Assembly: GCA_038136035.1 (NCBI GenBank)
Contig: JAYPYV010000009.1
Span: 18,163-82,162, forward strand
DNA: 64,000 nucleotides
Source: UBA9926 sp023261215
GTDB lineage: Bacteria; Pseudomonadota; Gammaproteobacteria; Pseudomonadales; Azotimanducaceae
Direction: 5' to 3'
Under the pieces are notes generated by a model that had not been told where the DNA came from, did no database searches, and saw nothing but the letters and a program-made list of their open reading frames with translations. Positions 25,296 to 35,116 of this stretch are shown here, one piece after another. Each line of letters opens with the position of its first letter. The first letter of the stretch is position 1. The translations under genes were made by a program, and so were the position numbers.

Positions 25296-26182
25296 TGAGC
25301 CTACGGAATACAGCACAGGAATCGTCGAGCACGACGCATTTGGTCATTATTTCTGGGCGCTCAGGCTCTGGGAAAAGTACGGCACTTCATGTTCTAGAGG
25401 ATTTAGGGTTTTACAGCGTCGACAACTTGCCGGCATCACTGACTGAGCCGCTTCTCGATCGATCTAAATCGCACGCCCTTCCACCTCGTATTGCGATCAG
25501 TATCGATGCACGCAATATCCCTCACGACCTTGAGGCTTTCCCAGAATTACTCGCTGAACTGAAAGACGTTAAGCTCACTGTGGTCTTCTTGGATGCTCGG
25601 ACGGCGACCCTTATTCAGCGGTTCAGTGAAACGCGGAGACGACATCCCCTCTCCAGCGCCTCAGTTGATCTGAAAGAGGCTTTAGAGAAAGAATCGGCCC
25701 TGCTTGATGGCCTATCCAGCATGGCGTCGCTCAAAATCGACACCACCAATCTTTCGCTTCACGAGCTTCGAGAAGAGATCCGGTCTAGGGTCGCTGAGAC
25801 AGATCATCGCTGCAGCCTTCTGATTGAATCATTCGCTTTCAAGCATGGGGTACCCGTGGACGCAGATTTCGTCTTTGATGTGCGGTCTTTACCTAACCCT
25901 CACTGGCAAGCGAATCTCCGTGCCTTGACGGGTCTTGATCAGGGGGTGATCGAGTTTCTTGAAAACCACCAAGAGGTCCTCGAAATGCGGGCCGATCTCA
26001 CCCATTTCATCACCAAGTGGCTTCCAAGTCTTAAAGCGAGCAATCGGAGCTACATTACGATCGCGATCGGGTGCACGGGCGGGCAGCATCGAAGCGTTTA
26101 CTTCGCAACGATGCTGAGTCGCCATTTCCTCGCCGAAGGTGAACAAGTGATTACACGTCACCGAGAAATCGAGGGCGTTTAG
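25295..26182 (+). CDS. rapZ: RNase adaptor / nucleotide-binding protein RapZ
   Basis: Nucleotide- and RNA-binding regulator; in E. coli it presents the sRNA GlmZ to RNase E to control GlmS. The 295-aa protein has Walker A GRSGSGKS at residues 21-28, the DNLPASL block, RFSETRRRHPLS, and the C-terminal GCTGGQHRSVY block of the RNA-binding domain. The N-terminus is about 12 residues longer than usual. Translationally coupled to ptsN and followed by ptsO after 10 bp. Confidence 0.95.
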   Translation: MSLRNTAQESSSTTHLVIISGRSGSGKSTALHVLEDLGFYSVDNLPASLTEPLLDRSKSHALPPRIAISIDARNIPHDLEAFPELLAELKDVKLTVVFLDARTATLIQRFSETRRRHPLSSASVDLKEALEKESALLDGLSSMASLKIDTTNLSLHELREEIRSRVAETDHRCSLLIESFAFKHGVPVDADFVFDVRSLPNPHWQANLRALTGLDQGVIEFLENHQEVLEMRADLTHFITKWLPSLKASNRSYITIAIGCTGGQHRSVYFATMLSRHFLAEGEQVITRHREIEGV

Positions 26183-26192
26183 GCGCACAGTC

Positions 26193-26465
26193 ATGATTAA
26201 TCAAGCCATTATCGTCACTAATCCCAGAGGACTTCATGCGAGATCAGCCTCGGCCATCGTAAAACTCGGTCAGACTTTCGAATCAAGCATAAAATTTGAA
26301 AAAGATGGCCGCTTTGCGGGCGGCCGCAACATTATGGAATTACTTTTGCTTGAAGCACCCAAAGGAACTTCTTTGGTGCTGCATTGTGAAGGCCCTGATG
26401 AGGAGCAAGCCGCGAGAGAAATGATCGATCTGTTCGCTAGGAATTTTGGCGAGACCGAGACCTGA
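26193..26465 (+). CDS. ptsO: Phosphocarrier protein NPr (HPr family)
   Basis: HPr-like phosphocarrier of the nitrogen PTS, relaying phosphate from PtsP to PtsN. The 90-aa protein has the phosphorylatable H15 in NPRGLHARSAS and the family-typical GRNIMELLLLEAPKGTSL block where sugar HPr would have the regulatory serine region. Fourth gene of the rpoN-side cluster and 3 bp before mgtE. Confidence 0.94.
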   Translation: MINQAIIVTNPRGLHARSASAIVKLGQTFESSIKFEKDGRFAGGRNIMELLLLEAPKGTSLVLHCEGPDEEQAAREMIDLFARNFGETET

Positions 26466-26468
26466 GCC

Positions 26469-27809
26469 ATGGATCGCGACGAATTTAACGCAACGCTCAG
26501 TGAAGCGATTGATCAAGGGGACGCCATCGGAATTCGGGCACTATTGGAAGAGCTCGAATTCGCAGATGTTGCCGACCTGTTAAGCCATTCTCCCGCGCCC
26601 TCAAGACGAGCCCTTTGGGAGAGCTTTGACGAGACGTTCAAGGGCAATGTAATCGCTTACGTTGACGAAGATCTGATTGCCGAACTCTTCGCAGAGCAAA
26701 CCGCTGAGGAAATTGCCCAGGTTATTGAGCGCGTCCCAGACGCGGACGACCTCACAGACATCATTCAGAATTTGCCGCATGCCATGGGCGACGAAATTCT
26801 CGAATCACTGGATGAGACGAACAGAAGCCGAATCGAAAAACTGCTCACCTACCCCACAGACTCCGCGGGCGGACTCATGGACACCGACCTTGTGTCCGTG
26901 CGCCAAGACGTCTCCATTGACGTGGTCCTGCGCTACCTTCGACGACACCAGCAACTTCCTGACGCGACCGATCAGATCTTTGTGGTAAGCGAGGAAGGTA
27001 AATTCCTAGGCAACCTCGCCATCAATCGGATTCTCGTGTCAGATCCGAGCACACTTGTTGCAGACTGCATGGACCAACGATTTGAGGGGATTCCCGCAAC
27101 GCTTTCGCGAAGAGAAGTGGCCACCGTGTTCGAGCGATACGATTTGATTTCCATGCCCGTACTCGACGATGAAGGCTTCTTGGTTGGTCGAGTAACCATT
27201 GACGACGTGGTCGATGTCATTATCGACGAAGCCGACCACTCGATTCTGGGTATGGCGGGGCTGAGCGAAGAAGACGACACCTTCGCTCCGGTTCTGTCTA
27301 GTGTGCAGAGGCGCGCTGTATGGCTTGGCGCGAACCTTCTCACCGCCTTCCTAGCCTCCGCCGTTATTAATGTGTTTGAGGGCACCATCGAAAAGGTTGT
27401 GGCGCTGGCTGTGCTGATGCCCATCGTTGCGAGCATGGGTGGCGTGGCAGGCAGTCAAACGCTCACGTTGGTTATTCGAGGCATGGGCCAGGGCATCATT
27501 CATTCAAACAATGTGAATTGGCTCATTCGTCGAGAAGTTGGTGTTGGAGTGGTTAATGGCGTTGGGTGGGCGGTCGTCGTGGGTTTGGGCACACTCCTTG
27601 TCTTCAGCGATCACCAACTTGCATTCATCATTGCCATCGCCCTGATCATCAATATTTCCATCGCCGCAATCACCGGCGCAATCCTTCCGCACCTGCTTTC
27701 AAAACTTGGTATTGATCCAGCCATTGCAGGGATGGTGGTGCTGACTACCGTCACAGACGTGGTCGGTTTTCTGTCGTTTTTGGGCCTGGCTGCGGTCTTT
27801 TACGCGTGA
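26469..27809 (+). CDS. mgtE: Magnesium transporter MgtE
   Basis: Inner-membrane Mg2+ channel gated by cytoplasmic Mg2+. The 446-aa protein has the N-terminal MgtE superhelix (residues 1-130, with TYPTDSAGGLMDTDLVSV at the junction), two CBS domains (about 135-255), and a C-terminal part of five membrane helices including the pore motif MPIVASMGGVAGSQTLTL. Length is standard. It directly follows ptsO, an arrangement also known from some marine gammaproteobacteria. Confidence 0.95.
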   Translation: MDRDEFNATLSEAIDQGDAIGIRALLEELEFADVADLLSHSPAPSRRALWESFDETFKGNVIAYVDEDLIAELFAEQTAEEIAQVIERVPDADDLTDIIQNLPHAMGDEILESLDETNRSRIEKLLTYPTDSAGGLMDTDLVSVRQDVSIDVVLRYLRRHQQLPDATDQIFVVSEEGKFLGNLAINRILVSDPSTLVADCMDQRFEGIPATLSRREVATVFERYDLISMPVLDDEGFLVGRVTIDDVVDVIIDEADHSILGMAGLSEEDDTFAPVLSSVQRRAVWLGANLLTAFLASAVINVFEGTIEKVVALAVLMPIVASMGGVAGSQTLTLVIRGMGQGIIHSNNVNWLIRREVGVGVVNGVGWAVVVGLGTLLVFSDHQLAFIIAIALIINISIAAITGAILPHLLSKLGIDPAIAGMVVLTTVTDVVGFLSFLGLAAVFYA

Positions 27810-27816
27810 GGAATCC

Positions 27817-28407
27817 ATGACCGAGCTCGACTCAACCATCGTGAGCAAATCTCAAGAAAAGCGAGAAGCAGAAGCGGTATCGCAGCTTGCCGAACAGCTT
27901 TGCCAACTAAAGCGCAAGCAGTTGGATCGACTCCCCTACCCAAATCTCGTCGATGCCATCATGACGTACCAAAAAATCACCAAGGGGAACGCCAGGAAGC
28001 GACAACTGGGTTTCATCAGTCGACAATTGAGGCGCTTGGATCTCGATGTCATCAAAACGCTGATTCAAAGATTCGACAGTTCAACCCCTCAGCATCAGCA
28101 GCTCATCAGCCAACTTGAGCATTACCGATCGCGCCTCATTGCGTCAGATCCATTGGTGATTGACGAACTATCCGCGCACTTTCCAAGCATCGATCGGCAA
28201 CATCTCAGATCGCTTGTTAGACGCGCGCAGAAGGAGATCGAGGCGGTCGAAGAGGCAACATCATCAGAGCGTGAAGGCGAGCCTTTAATCTCACCCGAAG
28301 ATTCGTTTCGATCAAAGCCGGCTGGAAAAGATCTTTTTGCCTACCTCAAATCGCTTGCCGACGAGCACCTGATCAGCCTCGCCACGCTGGAATCTGATGC
28401 CTTATGA
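27817..28407 (+). CDS. darP: Ribosome biogenesis factor DarP (YjgA family)
   Basis: Small basic protein associated with 50S assembly in E. coli (DUF615). The 196-aa product carries RKQLDRLPYPNLVDAIMTYQKI, RKRQLGFISRQLR and a helical C-terminus, with a family motif LRSLVRRAQKE. A low-complexity acidic/serine segment (residues about 140-170) precedes the final helix, longer than in E. coli. Its last 35 bp overlap the nitrilase gene tail to tail. tldD/pmbA, the usual neighbours, are missing. Confidence 0.9.
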   Translation: MTELDSTIVSKSQEKREAEAVSQLAEQLCQLKRKQLDRLPYPNLVDAIMTYQKITKGNARKRQLGFISRQLRRLDLDVIKTLIQRFDSSTPQHQQLISQLEHYRSRLIASDPLVIDELSAHFPSIDRQHLRSLVRRAQKEIEAVEEATSSEREGEPLISPEDSFRSKPAGKDLFAYLKSLADEHLISLATLESDAL

Positions 28408-29254
28408 TCTTGAGCTGCGCGAGATCGAGATCGACGACCAACAATCCTGGGCGGTCGCTCAAGCGTCCAATCACATCACCCCAGGGGCTCACCACCATTG
28501 AATGGCCGTAAGTTTCTCGACCACTGTCGTGCACTCCAGTCTGACAAGCGGCGACCACGAACGCTGAATTTTCAATCGCCCGAGCGCGCAATAGCACCTC
28601 GAAGTGCGCCTCACCCGTTGGCCGAGTAAACGCCGAGGGTATCGCAAGGATTTCGGCGCCCATGCGCGTTAATTCCCGATAAAGATGTGGGAATCGAATG
28701 TCATAACAGACACTAAGACCCACTATGGCAAAGGGTGTGGGCACAACGACCGGGGTAGTACCTGGTTCGTAAGTCTCTGATTCTCGGTAGATCCGAGAGA
28801 CATCATTCACTTCTACGTCAAAAAGGTGTCGCTTATCATACCGACCAACCAGCTCGCCATGAGGGTCGATCGCCATCGATGCCGCGCGAACTCGACCCCC
28901 GTCAACCTCACTCCCGTCTGGGCGGGTTGCAAGCGGTAACGTGCCACCAAAGACCCAGGTTCGTTTTTCCTTGGCTAACACTCTGAGTGCCGGCAGAATG
29001 CGTTCTTTCTCCTTGGCGTGGACTGACGGTTGATTCAAACCTTCAGATTCGGCTTGCCCCAGTGCCAACACGCCACTCGATGCCAATGCGGCAAAGTTTT
29101 CGGGTAGAAAAATAGCATCGACAGACCCTGGCTGAATATCGCACGTGATCAATCGTAATTGATCAAGACTGATGTCAACCTGACGACTACTGGTCATCTG
29201 CACAAGTGCGATACGACAGTTATTAGACTCAGGTGAGTTCGGTCTGTCGGTCAT
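28373..29254 (-). CDS. Carbon-nitrogen hydrolase (Nit1-like, probable deaminated-glutathione amidase)
   Basis: Amidase of the nitrilase superfamily; close relatives repair deaminated glutathione. The 293-aa protein has the full Glu-Lys-Cys triad: E52 (FLPENFAAL), K141 (GRYDKRHLFDV) and C183 (SVCYDIRFPHLYR). The ATG at 29254 overlaps the yhdP stop by 4 nt, so it is the last gene of the long mreBCD-maf-rng-yhdP strand. Substrate is inferred from family and position only. Confidence 0.9.
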   Translation of the reverse strand: MTDRPNSPESNNCRIALVQMTSSRQVDISLDQLRLITCDIQPGSVDAIFLPENFAALASSGVLALGQAESEGLNQPSVHAKEKERILPALRVLAKEKRTWVFGGTLPLATRPDGSEVDGGRVRAASMAIDPHGELVGRYDKRHLFDVEVNDVSRIYRESETYEPGTTPVVVPTPFAIVGLSVCYDIRFPHLYRELTRMGAEILAIPSAFTRPTGEAHFEVLLRARAIENSAFVVAACQTGVHDSGRETYGHSMVVSPWGDVIGRLSDRPGLLVVDLDLAQLKIIRHQIPAWRG

Positions 29255-32200
29255 GGTGATTTTCGCTCACCCGTGGCCTCAGTGCCCGACGCATCCATGA
29301 CCTCATCGGTCGACGCTCGAATCGACGAATCAAACACCGCGACCAGCTCGACCATCGGCTCTTCAAGCGTTCCGGTGAGCTCGTACTTCAAGCTGGTTAA
29401 CTCATCAATCTGATTCTTGAACACTTGCTGCGCAAGCAAGACGCCCGCACCCACGAGCGGGCCCGTTGCAATCGCACTGTAAGCGGCATACCAAGGCAGA
29501 TTTTTATTGAGTGGCAACGTGACAATTAAATCGTAGTCGATCACTTCACTGGGCACAGCCAACTCACCCGCAAATGTCAGTTGGCTGCCTGGACCAGAAA
29601 TCACCACGGGATCCTTCGTCTGGATCAGACCAGGCGTGAGATTGAAACTACCCCCCACCTCGTTAAAGGCATGACCTTCGCCTAATACATTGGCCAAATC
29701 TAAACTAAGACGCTGGGCGATTTCTGCAAAATCAAACACACCTAACAGTTTCAAGGCGCCACTCGCCGCGTCTGCTTGAACGATTTTCCCCTTACCACCT
29801 TTCATCGAAAAGGCACCGCTCAAGCGGGTTTCACTGATATTCAAGGGCGAGCCGGGCCACTCGAAGTCTGCTTGCATCAAGAAATCACTGCCTTCAAGGC
29901 CTGCGGCGAATCCCCATGCCTCCAATGAGGCGCGAACATCTGGAACCGCTATGGTGCCTTTAAAATGCGATGTTGGGTCACGCACCGCCATTTGCCAAAC
30001 GAGCGGCTCCGAACTTAAAACCTCCATTCCTTTGACTTTTGCAGAGAGATTTTCGATCAGCACAGCAGCGTCAGCTGGGACAACGTCAAAAGACCAAGCG
30101 CCGTAATCCTCGCCATCAACCGTCAGTGATCGAAGATCCAAACGCATCGGCACCAGATCCTCACTTTTAAGCCCCAATAGGGGATCACCCGAAGCGTCCG
30201 ACGTCAGGGCCAAATAATCGATCAAAGCCTCCACACGTTTGGTATCACTATCGTTCACTTGGATCCGACCTCTGATCTCATCATCCATGACATCAAATAC
30301 CCAAGCTTCTTCCGTCGCGGAAACAACTAAATCGGCTCGTTCAAATTCGAGGCCAAAAAAATCGAGACTGTCGACAGAAATAGACAGCTCATCCAGGCGT
30401 TCTCGGAAGGTCGAGGCAACCTCTTGACTTGCCTCTTCAAATGCTTCGATAAATTCAATCCACTCTTCTGCGCCTACAAATGCGGTCTGGCCTACCACTC
30501 GTAACGCATCGAACGTACCCGCCTGAGCCACTGGCCTGCCCAATTGGATCAAACCACCCAAGACCTGATTTTGCTCCAGCTTCAAAACACCTGTCAGCGC
30601 ATCATCGATCTCAAAACTAATCTCCGACCCGTCATCGTCGAACACTTGTAAAAGGTGCAGATTTCGACCGCTGTCAGCGCTGATCTTGGCCAAAGGCGGC
30701 GGCATCGACACGGTCACGCCTTTTAATCCTGACCATAATTCGATACTCGGCTGGTTAACACGCCCCCCAAAGGGAATTTGCAGGGTCGCTTCGAAGCGCG
30801 ATCGACCCTCAGCGAACTTCAAGATCGCTAGATCCAACCAGTCGTCTAGCTTAGCGATGACCATTTCTCCACCAAGATTGATACGCGTGACACCACCTGC
30901 CCCGACCATCTCTGTTTCTATGGTGGCCTGAGCGGGTTCACCCAGGATCCGAAGGGAGACTGATGGTGCGCTCAGTCCACCATCAGTCGCGTATCGGAAC
31001 ATGCCATCCAACGCGGTTAACTCGAGATCGAACTCTGGCATCACCATGTGAGCATCCTTCATCTCAACCGTCGCATCCACCAACAGTGGATCCAGACCCT
31101 CAAGCAGCGGCACATCAAGGATCAACCGGCCAGAGAGCGCGCCTCCACCCTGCCACTGCCTCGCAAAATCATTAACACTCGCCGCAACCGGGGTCTCCTT
31201 GAGAACATTCAAAAGATCCCCTTGGCTACCGCTGAGCGGCGAATCGATCAAAAGACGCTCCGCCCCGCGATCCCAACTCAAGCTTTCCGCTATAAGAGAA
31301 GCTGGACCCAAGGCCGCGTCGAAGAAGACCCCTTGCAAATCTTGGGCTTGAATCCCTTGATTACTGACGTGCACCCCCCCTTTGAGCTGATATAGATGAG
31401 GCCAATCCGAGGCAAATTCGAGTTCTGCTTGATTCGCCTCAATTGCAATGCTGTAGATCTTCTCTTCTTTGGGCTGTCGCTGATCCAACGATCCATGGAC
31501 GATAAGACCTGTGGTATCGCCAGACCCTGAAACGATGGCATCATCAAGCCAGTCAATGGCTGATTGAGGCACCGTCGACGGAATGAAAGGAAGCGAATCC
31601 CTCAATCGAAAATCTGCTGCACCAATCACCAATCCCCACGTTCGTGAGCCAAAGTCGGGGGTGATATTCATCTGCAATTTGCCACGGGCCCGCACGCTGT
31701 CCGCCGTCGCTTCGAGCAAGCCACTCCCTAAACGCCACGTGCCATCCTCGAAGTGATAAGCCAACTGACCTCTGACTTGATCTAACACCCAGGGTTGCGG
31801 ATAGAGCTTAGGGAAATGAAGGCTTAGCGACGTTGCATCGATACTCAAATCACCCTCACGTACGCCAATGTCAAGAAACCCGCGAACCCCTTTAAAACCA
31901 GGCAAAACGCCATCGGTTTCTAACGAGGCATCCTCCAAGTCCGCTTGAATTCTGAGCGTCTCGATAAAGTCATTGAGCCGCGCTGAGGCCATCACAGCGC
32001 TCAGGTCAAGGGAAGGATGGGTTGATTTAAGCGCATCTCGCAGAGAGGGCGACACCAACCGGGCCTGGCTCAATTGGGTTGAGGCGCTCTCGGAAATTTC
32101 AATGCTGGGCAATGCCAATGCGAATCGCGCAACTTCAGAAGACCAATCAACACCCATTGAAAACGCGGGTAGCTCAAACACCCCCTCACCCAGATCCATT

Positions 32201-33159
32201 TTCGATAGGCGCGCTGTGATGTCGACTTGCTCAGCCATTAAATCAAATCCGCCGTCAAACTCGAGCTCAATGTCCAGCAGTTGATCGATGGTCGTCTCAG
32301 GCGGGGATTTAAGTGCGGCCATCCCCTTCACCGTTCCAGATCCTGAGCGGCTCTCAACCCATAGCGCTAGATTCATAACTTGCTCGTCAAACGGCGCCGG
32401 CAGTTGTGCGCTCACAAGATTTGAAGGCAGATCGCCAACCTCAGCATAAGCACTAAAATTAGAGGATAAAAATCGTCCCGGTTGGTCATCAAAGACCGCT
32501 GAAAATCGCAAGTTTTGAAGTTGGAAAGGACGTTCAGCACCGCTTTGATCCAGCATCAAATCCAACGTTCCTTTCGCGACGCGGCGCGGGCCCGTCTGAG
32601 TGAGAAACAATCCAGAGGGATTCATTGCCGACACCAGCCAATCTTGATCGCCTTGAATCAGCCGAATAGCAAAATCGGTCAGTGCCAATTGCTCGACACG
32701 ACCAAAATTAATGAGTGATTTCTCTCCTGCCTCAAGGGGTCTACCCGCGAACAACCACCGTCCGTCTGATTGCTGCTTCAGCACCATTTCCAAACCAGAG
32801 ATCGTCAATGATCGGACCGCAAGGCGCTGCTCAATCATCGACCGGAACAGGTCAACACGGATAGAGAGTGACCGGATTCGAGCGTCGGCGCTCTGCGGTG
32901 TGATCCCGAAAAGGAGCACATCCTCAACTTGGATTTCAGGGTCAAGCAGATTAAGGCGTGCCGAAATGCTCTGGAATTGCAGGCGAAAACCCAAGGTTTC
33001 GCTCAGCGATTGCTGCAACTCATCGCGGTACTCAGTGGCCAGGTTTGCGGCGAAACGTAAACTCGTTATGAATAGCGCAAACCCCAGAAGAGCGACGATC
33101 AACCCGACCCGAATCCAACCGAAGAAACGACTCATGCGCTCACCCGCGGCCCTCAGCAA
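29251..33159 (-). CDS. yhdP: AsmA-like inter-membrane phospholipid transport protein YhdP
   Basis: Very large inner-membrane-anchored periplasmic bridge protein, one of the AsmA family (with TamB, YdbH) implicated in phospholipid movement to the outer membrane. The 1302-aa protein has an N-terminal membrane helix (about residues 15-36, IRVGLIVALLGFALFIT), a long repetitive beta-rich body (DUF3971 and AsmA-like), and the C-terminal AsmA_2 block near SLDLANVLGEGHAFNEVGGSF. Length matches YhdP. Between rng and the nitrilase, as in Pseudomonas. Confidence 0.93.
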   Translation of the reverse strand: MLRAAGERMSRFFGWIRVGLIVALLGFALFITSLRFAANLATEYRDELQQSLSETLGFRLQFQSISARLNLLDPEIQVEDVLLFGITPQSADARIRSLSIRVDLFRSMIEQRLAVRSLTISGLEMVLKQQSDGRWLFAGRPLEAGEKSLINFGRVEQLALTDFAIRLIQGDQDWLVSAMNPSGLFLTQTGPRRVAKGTLDLMLDQSGAERPFQLQNLRFSAVFDDQPGRFLSSNFSAYAEVGDLPSNLVSAQLPAPFDEQVMNLALWVESRSGSGTVKGMAALKSPPETTIDQLLDIELEFDGGFDLMAEQVDITARLSKMDLGEGVFELPAFSMGVDWSSEVARFALALPSIEISESASTQLSQARLVSPSLRDALKSTHPSLDLSAVMASARLNDFIETLRIQADLEDASLETDGVLPGFKGVRGFLDIGVREGDLSIDATSLSLHFPKLYPQPWVLDQVRGQLAYHFEDGTWRLGSGLLEATADSVRARGKLQMNITPDFGSRTWGLVIGAADFRLRDSLPFIPSTVPQSAIDWLDDAIVSGSGDTTGLIVHGSLDQRQPKEEKIYSIAIEANQAELEFASDWPHLYQLKGGVHVSNQGIQAQDLQGVFFDAALGPASLIAESLSWDRGAERLLIDSPLSGSQGDLLNVLKETPVAASVNDFARQWQGGGALSGRLILDVPLLEGLDPLLVDATVEMKDAHMVMPEFDLELTALDGMFRYATDGGLSAPSVSLRILGEPAQATIETEMVGAGGVTRINLGGEMVIAKLDDWLDLAILKFAEGRSRFEATLQIPFGGRVNQPSIELWSGLKGVTVSMPPPLAKISADSGRNLHLLQVFDDDGSEISFEIDDALTGVLKLEQNQVLGGLIQLGRPVAQAGTFDALRVVGQTAFVGAEEWIEFIEAFEEASQEVASTFRERLDELSISVDSLDFFGLEFERADLVVSATEEAWVFDVMDDEIRGRIQVNDSDTKRVEALIDYLALTSDASGDPLLGLKSEDLVPMRLDLRSLTVDGEDYGAWSFDVVPADAAVLIENLSAKVKGMEVLSSEPLVWQMAVRDPTSHFKGTIAVPDVRASLEAWGFAAGLEGSDFLMQADFEWPGSPLNISETRLSGAFSMKGGKGKIVQADAASGALKLLGVFDFAEIAQRLSLDLANVLGEGHAFNEVGGSFNLTPGLIQTKDPVVISGPGSQLTFAGELAVPSEVIDYDLIVTLPLNKNLPWYAAYSAIATGPLVGAGVLLAQQVFKNQIDELTSLKYELTGTLEEPMVELVAVFDSSIRASTDEVMDASGTEATGERKSP

Positions 33160-33196
33160 CCGAAAAAATCAGCGACAGCCCAGGGCGAGCTCTGAC

Positions 33197-34423
33197 TCAA
33201 GGAGACGCCTCCCTGTCTCCTGAACCCATCGAGGCATCCAGCGGCAATCCAACTCTCGACCTCGAAACGGCGAGCAACCCAAAAGGCAATACGTCGGAAA
33301 CTTGGCAATGCAGACGATCGGTCGCACATAAATCTTTCATTTTCTGCGCCACGCGACCTTCATCAGACTCGCTTCCCATATCGATAAAATCAATGACCGT
33401 TAAACCACCAATATTCCGCAATCGTAGGTGTCTTGCGATCGCAACACAGGCTTCAAGATTCGTCTGCAGCGCGGTCGCAGCAAGATCCTTTTGCCCTAAA
33501 TTACCTCCTGAATTCACATCCACCGTTGTCATAGCTTCGGTTTTTTCGATAATGATGTAGCCCCCGGATGGCAGGTTAACCCGCTTATCATGAACGGTTT
33601 CGACCGCGAGACCGGATTCAAGTTCATGACCGAGCGTGGGCTCTACCGCGCCTAGCTCACCCGCAAAGTCGGTTGCGAAGCGAGCGATAAACGACGCCAC
33701 TTCATCTCTGATGCTTTCATCATCGATGCGAATTCTCGAGATTCGACTGTCGAGCAGATCTCTTAAGGTTCTGAGCGCGACAGGTAAGTCCTCATGAAGC
33801 TTCCTCGGTGTTCGGTCCTGCAAATAGCCGCTTTCGATTTCGTCCCACTGCTCGACCAATGCGTCGAATTCATTTTCCAACGTTTCAATTGACTTACCCT
33901 CAGCCACTGTACGGGCGATTAACCCGAGCCCCGATGCAGCCGAAACGTCTGGGAGCAATCTCTTCAACCGTTCAATCTCGTCCTGATCGGTAATTTTCTT
34001 TGAAAGGCTGAACTGTTCTTGTCTCGGGACCAAAACCAAGTATCGAGAGGCCAGCGTAATGTTCATCGTGACTCTTGGGCCTTTTTGCCCCATGCCTTCC
34101 CGAATTACCTGGACCATCACCGACTGACCTTCTCGTAACAGCTTTTGGATGGGCGGGTTACCTTCGTGCGTTTGATTTCGTCCCTCGGAAACGACCTCGG
34201 TGACGTGCAAAAACGCCATTTTATCGAGGGATATGTCGATGAACGCGCTCTGCAGAGCAGGCACAACTCTCGATACTTTACCGGCGTAAATATTGCCACG
34301 AAGCATTTGCACCGATTGGTGTTCGACAAACACCTCGAGGACTTTGTTCTCCTCGACGAGTGCCACCTGAGTATCGTCCTGAGACTGGGCGATCCAAATT
34401 TCTCTACTCAAAATTGACCTCAA
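33197..34423 (-). CDS. rng: Ribonuclease G, C-terminally shortened
   Basis: Single-strand endoribonuclease related to RNase E; processes 16S rRNA 5' end and some mRNAs. The 408-aa protein has the S1-like domain (about 36-128), RNase H-like and DNase-I-like parts, and both catalytic aspartates: D302 in TTVDVNSGG and D345 in LTVIDFIDM. It stops at the point where the CPxC zinc-link should follow; E. coli RNase G is 489 aa. No zinc-link is seen in the other frames downstream, and yhdP begins 37 bp later, so the shortening seems real. Its start overlaps maf by 4 nt. Confidence 0.9.
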   Translation of the reverse strand: MRSILSREIWIAQSQDDTQVALVEENKVLEVFVEHQSVQMLRGNIYAGKVSRVVPALQSAFIDISLDKMAFLHVTEVVSEGRNQTHEGNPPIQKLLREGQSVMVQVIREGMGQKGPRVTMNITLASRYLVLVPRQEQFSLSKKITDQDEIERLKRLLPDVSAASGLGLIARTVAEGKSIETLENEFDALVEQWDEIESGYLQDRTPRKLHEDLPVALRTLRDLLDSRISRIRIDDESIRDEVASFIARFATDFAGELGAVEPTLGHELESGLAVETVHDKRVNLPSGGYIIIEKTEAMTTVDVNSGGNLGQKDLAATALQTNLEACVAIARHLRLRNIGGLTVIDFIDMGSESDEGRVAQKMKDLCATDRLHCQVSDVLPFGLLAVSRSRVGLPLDASMGSGDREASP

Positions 34424-35028
34424 TTTTCACAATCACGTTCTTCATCACGAAACTGCCAAAGGGATAGTCCACTACGAGCGAATAACGCCTCGGTTTCAAA
34501 CAACGGTAATCCCATCACGTTACTGTAACTGCCTTCGATGCGTTCAACGAACAAAGCGCCCAATCCCTGAATACCGTAAGCACCTGCCTTATCGAAAGGC
34601 TCAGGAGTCGTCAAATAGCGACCAATCTCTTCTTCGCTCAATGCTTTGAATTTAACGCGCGATACAACAACGGCTGACTGAACCCCGTTGGCTCGTAGAG
34701 CAATGCCAGTATAAACCTCATGCCAGCCACCCGATAATCGCCAAAGCATACGTTGGGCATCCTCAGCATTCTCTGGCTTGCCCAAAATATCACCGCTGGA
34801 GACGACCACCGTATCGGCTGCCAACACAGCAAATTCTTCCTGTTCTGCACTGGCTTCCGATTTTTCTTCTGCAAGTCGGCGAACGTAATCCTGGGCTAAT
34901 TCGTTCTTTAACACCTTCTCATCAATGTTCGCTGGTCGGATCAAACAACGAACGCCCAATTGGGAGAGAAGCTCTGCCCGCCGTGGCGACGCTGACGCTA
35001 GAATCAACTCTAATCCTGGGAGTGCCAT
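34420..35028 (-). CDS. maf: Maf-family nucleoside triphosphate pyrophosphatase (YhdE type)
   Basis: House-cleaning pyrophosphatase; the YhdE subgroup hydrolyses dTTP/UTP and modified pyrimidine nucleotides. The 202-aa protein has LILASASPRRAELL at the N-terminus, the LAADTVVVSSGDILGKPENAE catalytic block and KAGAYGIQGLGALFVERIEGSYSN cut short here to its key residues G-A-Y-G-I-Q-G and G-S-Y-S-N-V-M-G-L-P. Position between mreD and rng is the YhdE position in Pseudomonas. Confidence 0.93.
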   Translation of the reverse strand: MALPGLELILASASPRRAELLSQLGVRCLIRPANIDEKVLKNELAQDYVRRLAEEKSEASAEQEEFAVLAADTVVVSSGDILGKPENAEDAQRMLWRLSGGWHEVYTGIALRANGVQSAVVVSRVKFKALSEEEIGRYLTTPEPFDKAGAYGIQGLGALFVERIEGSYSNVMGLPLFETEALFARSGLSLWQFRDEERDCEN

Positions 35029-35116
35029 CGGTTAACGCTCATCCCGTATCGTGTGATTTGTTAGCATCAACAGAACACCCATTATGAGAGGCCTCTTACC
35101 CGGTCTCGATTTCAGT

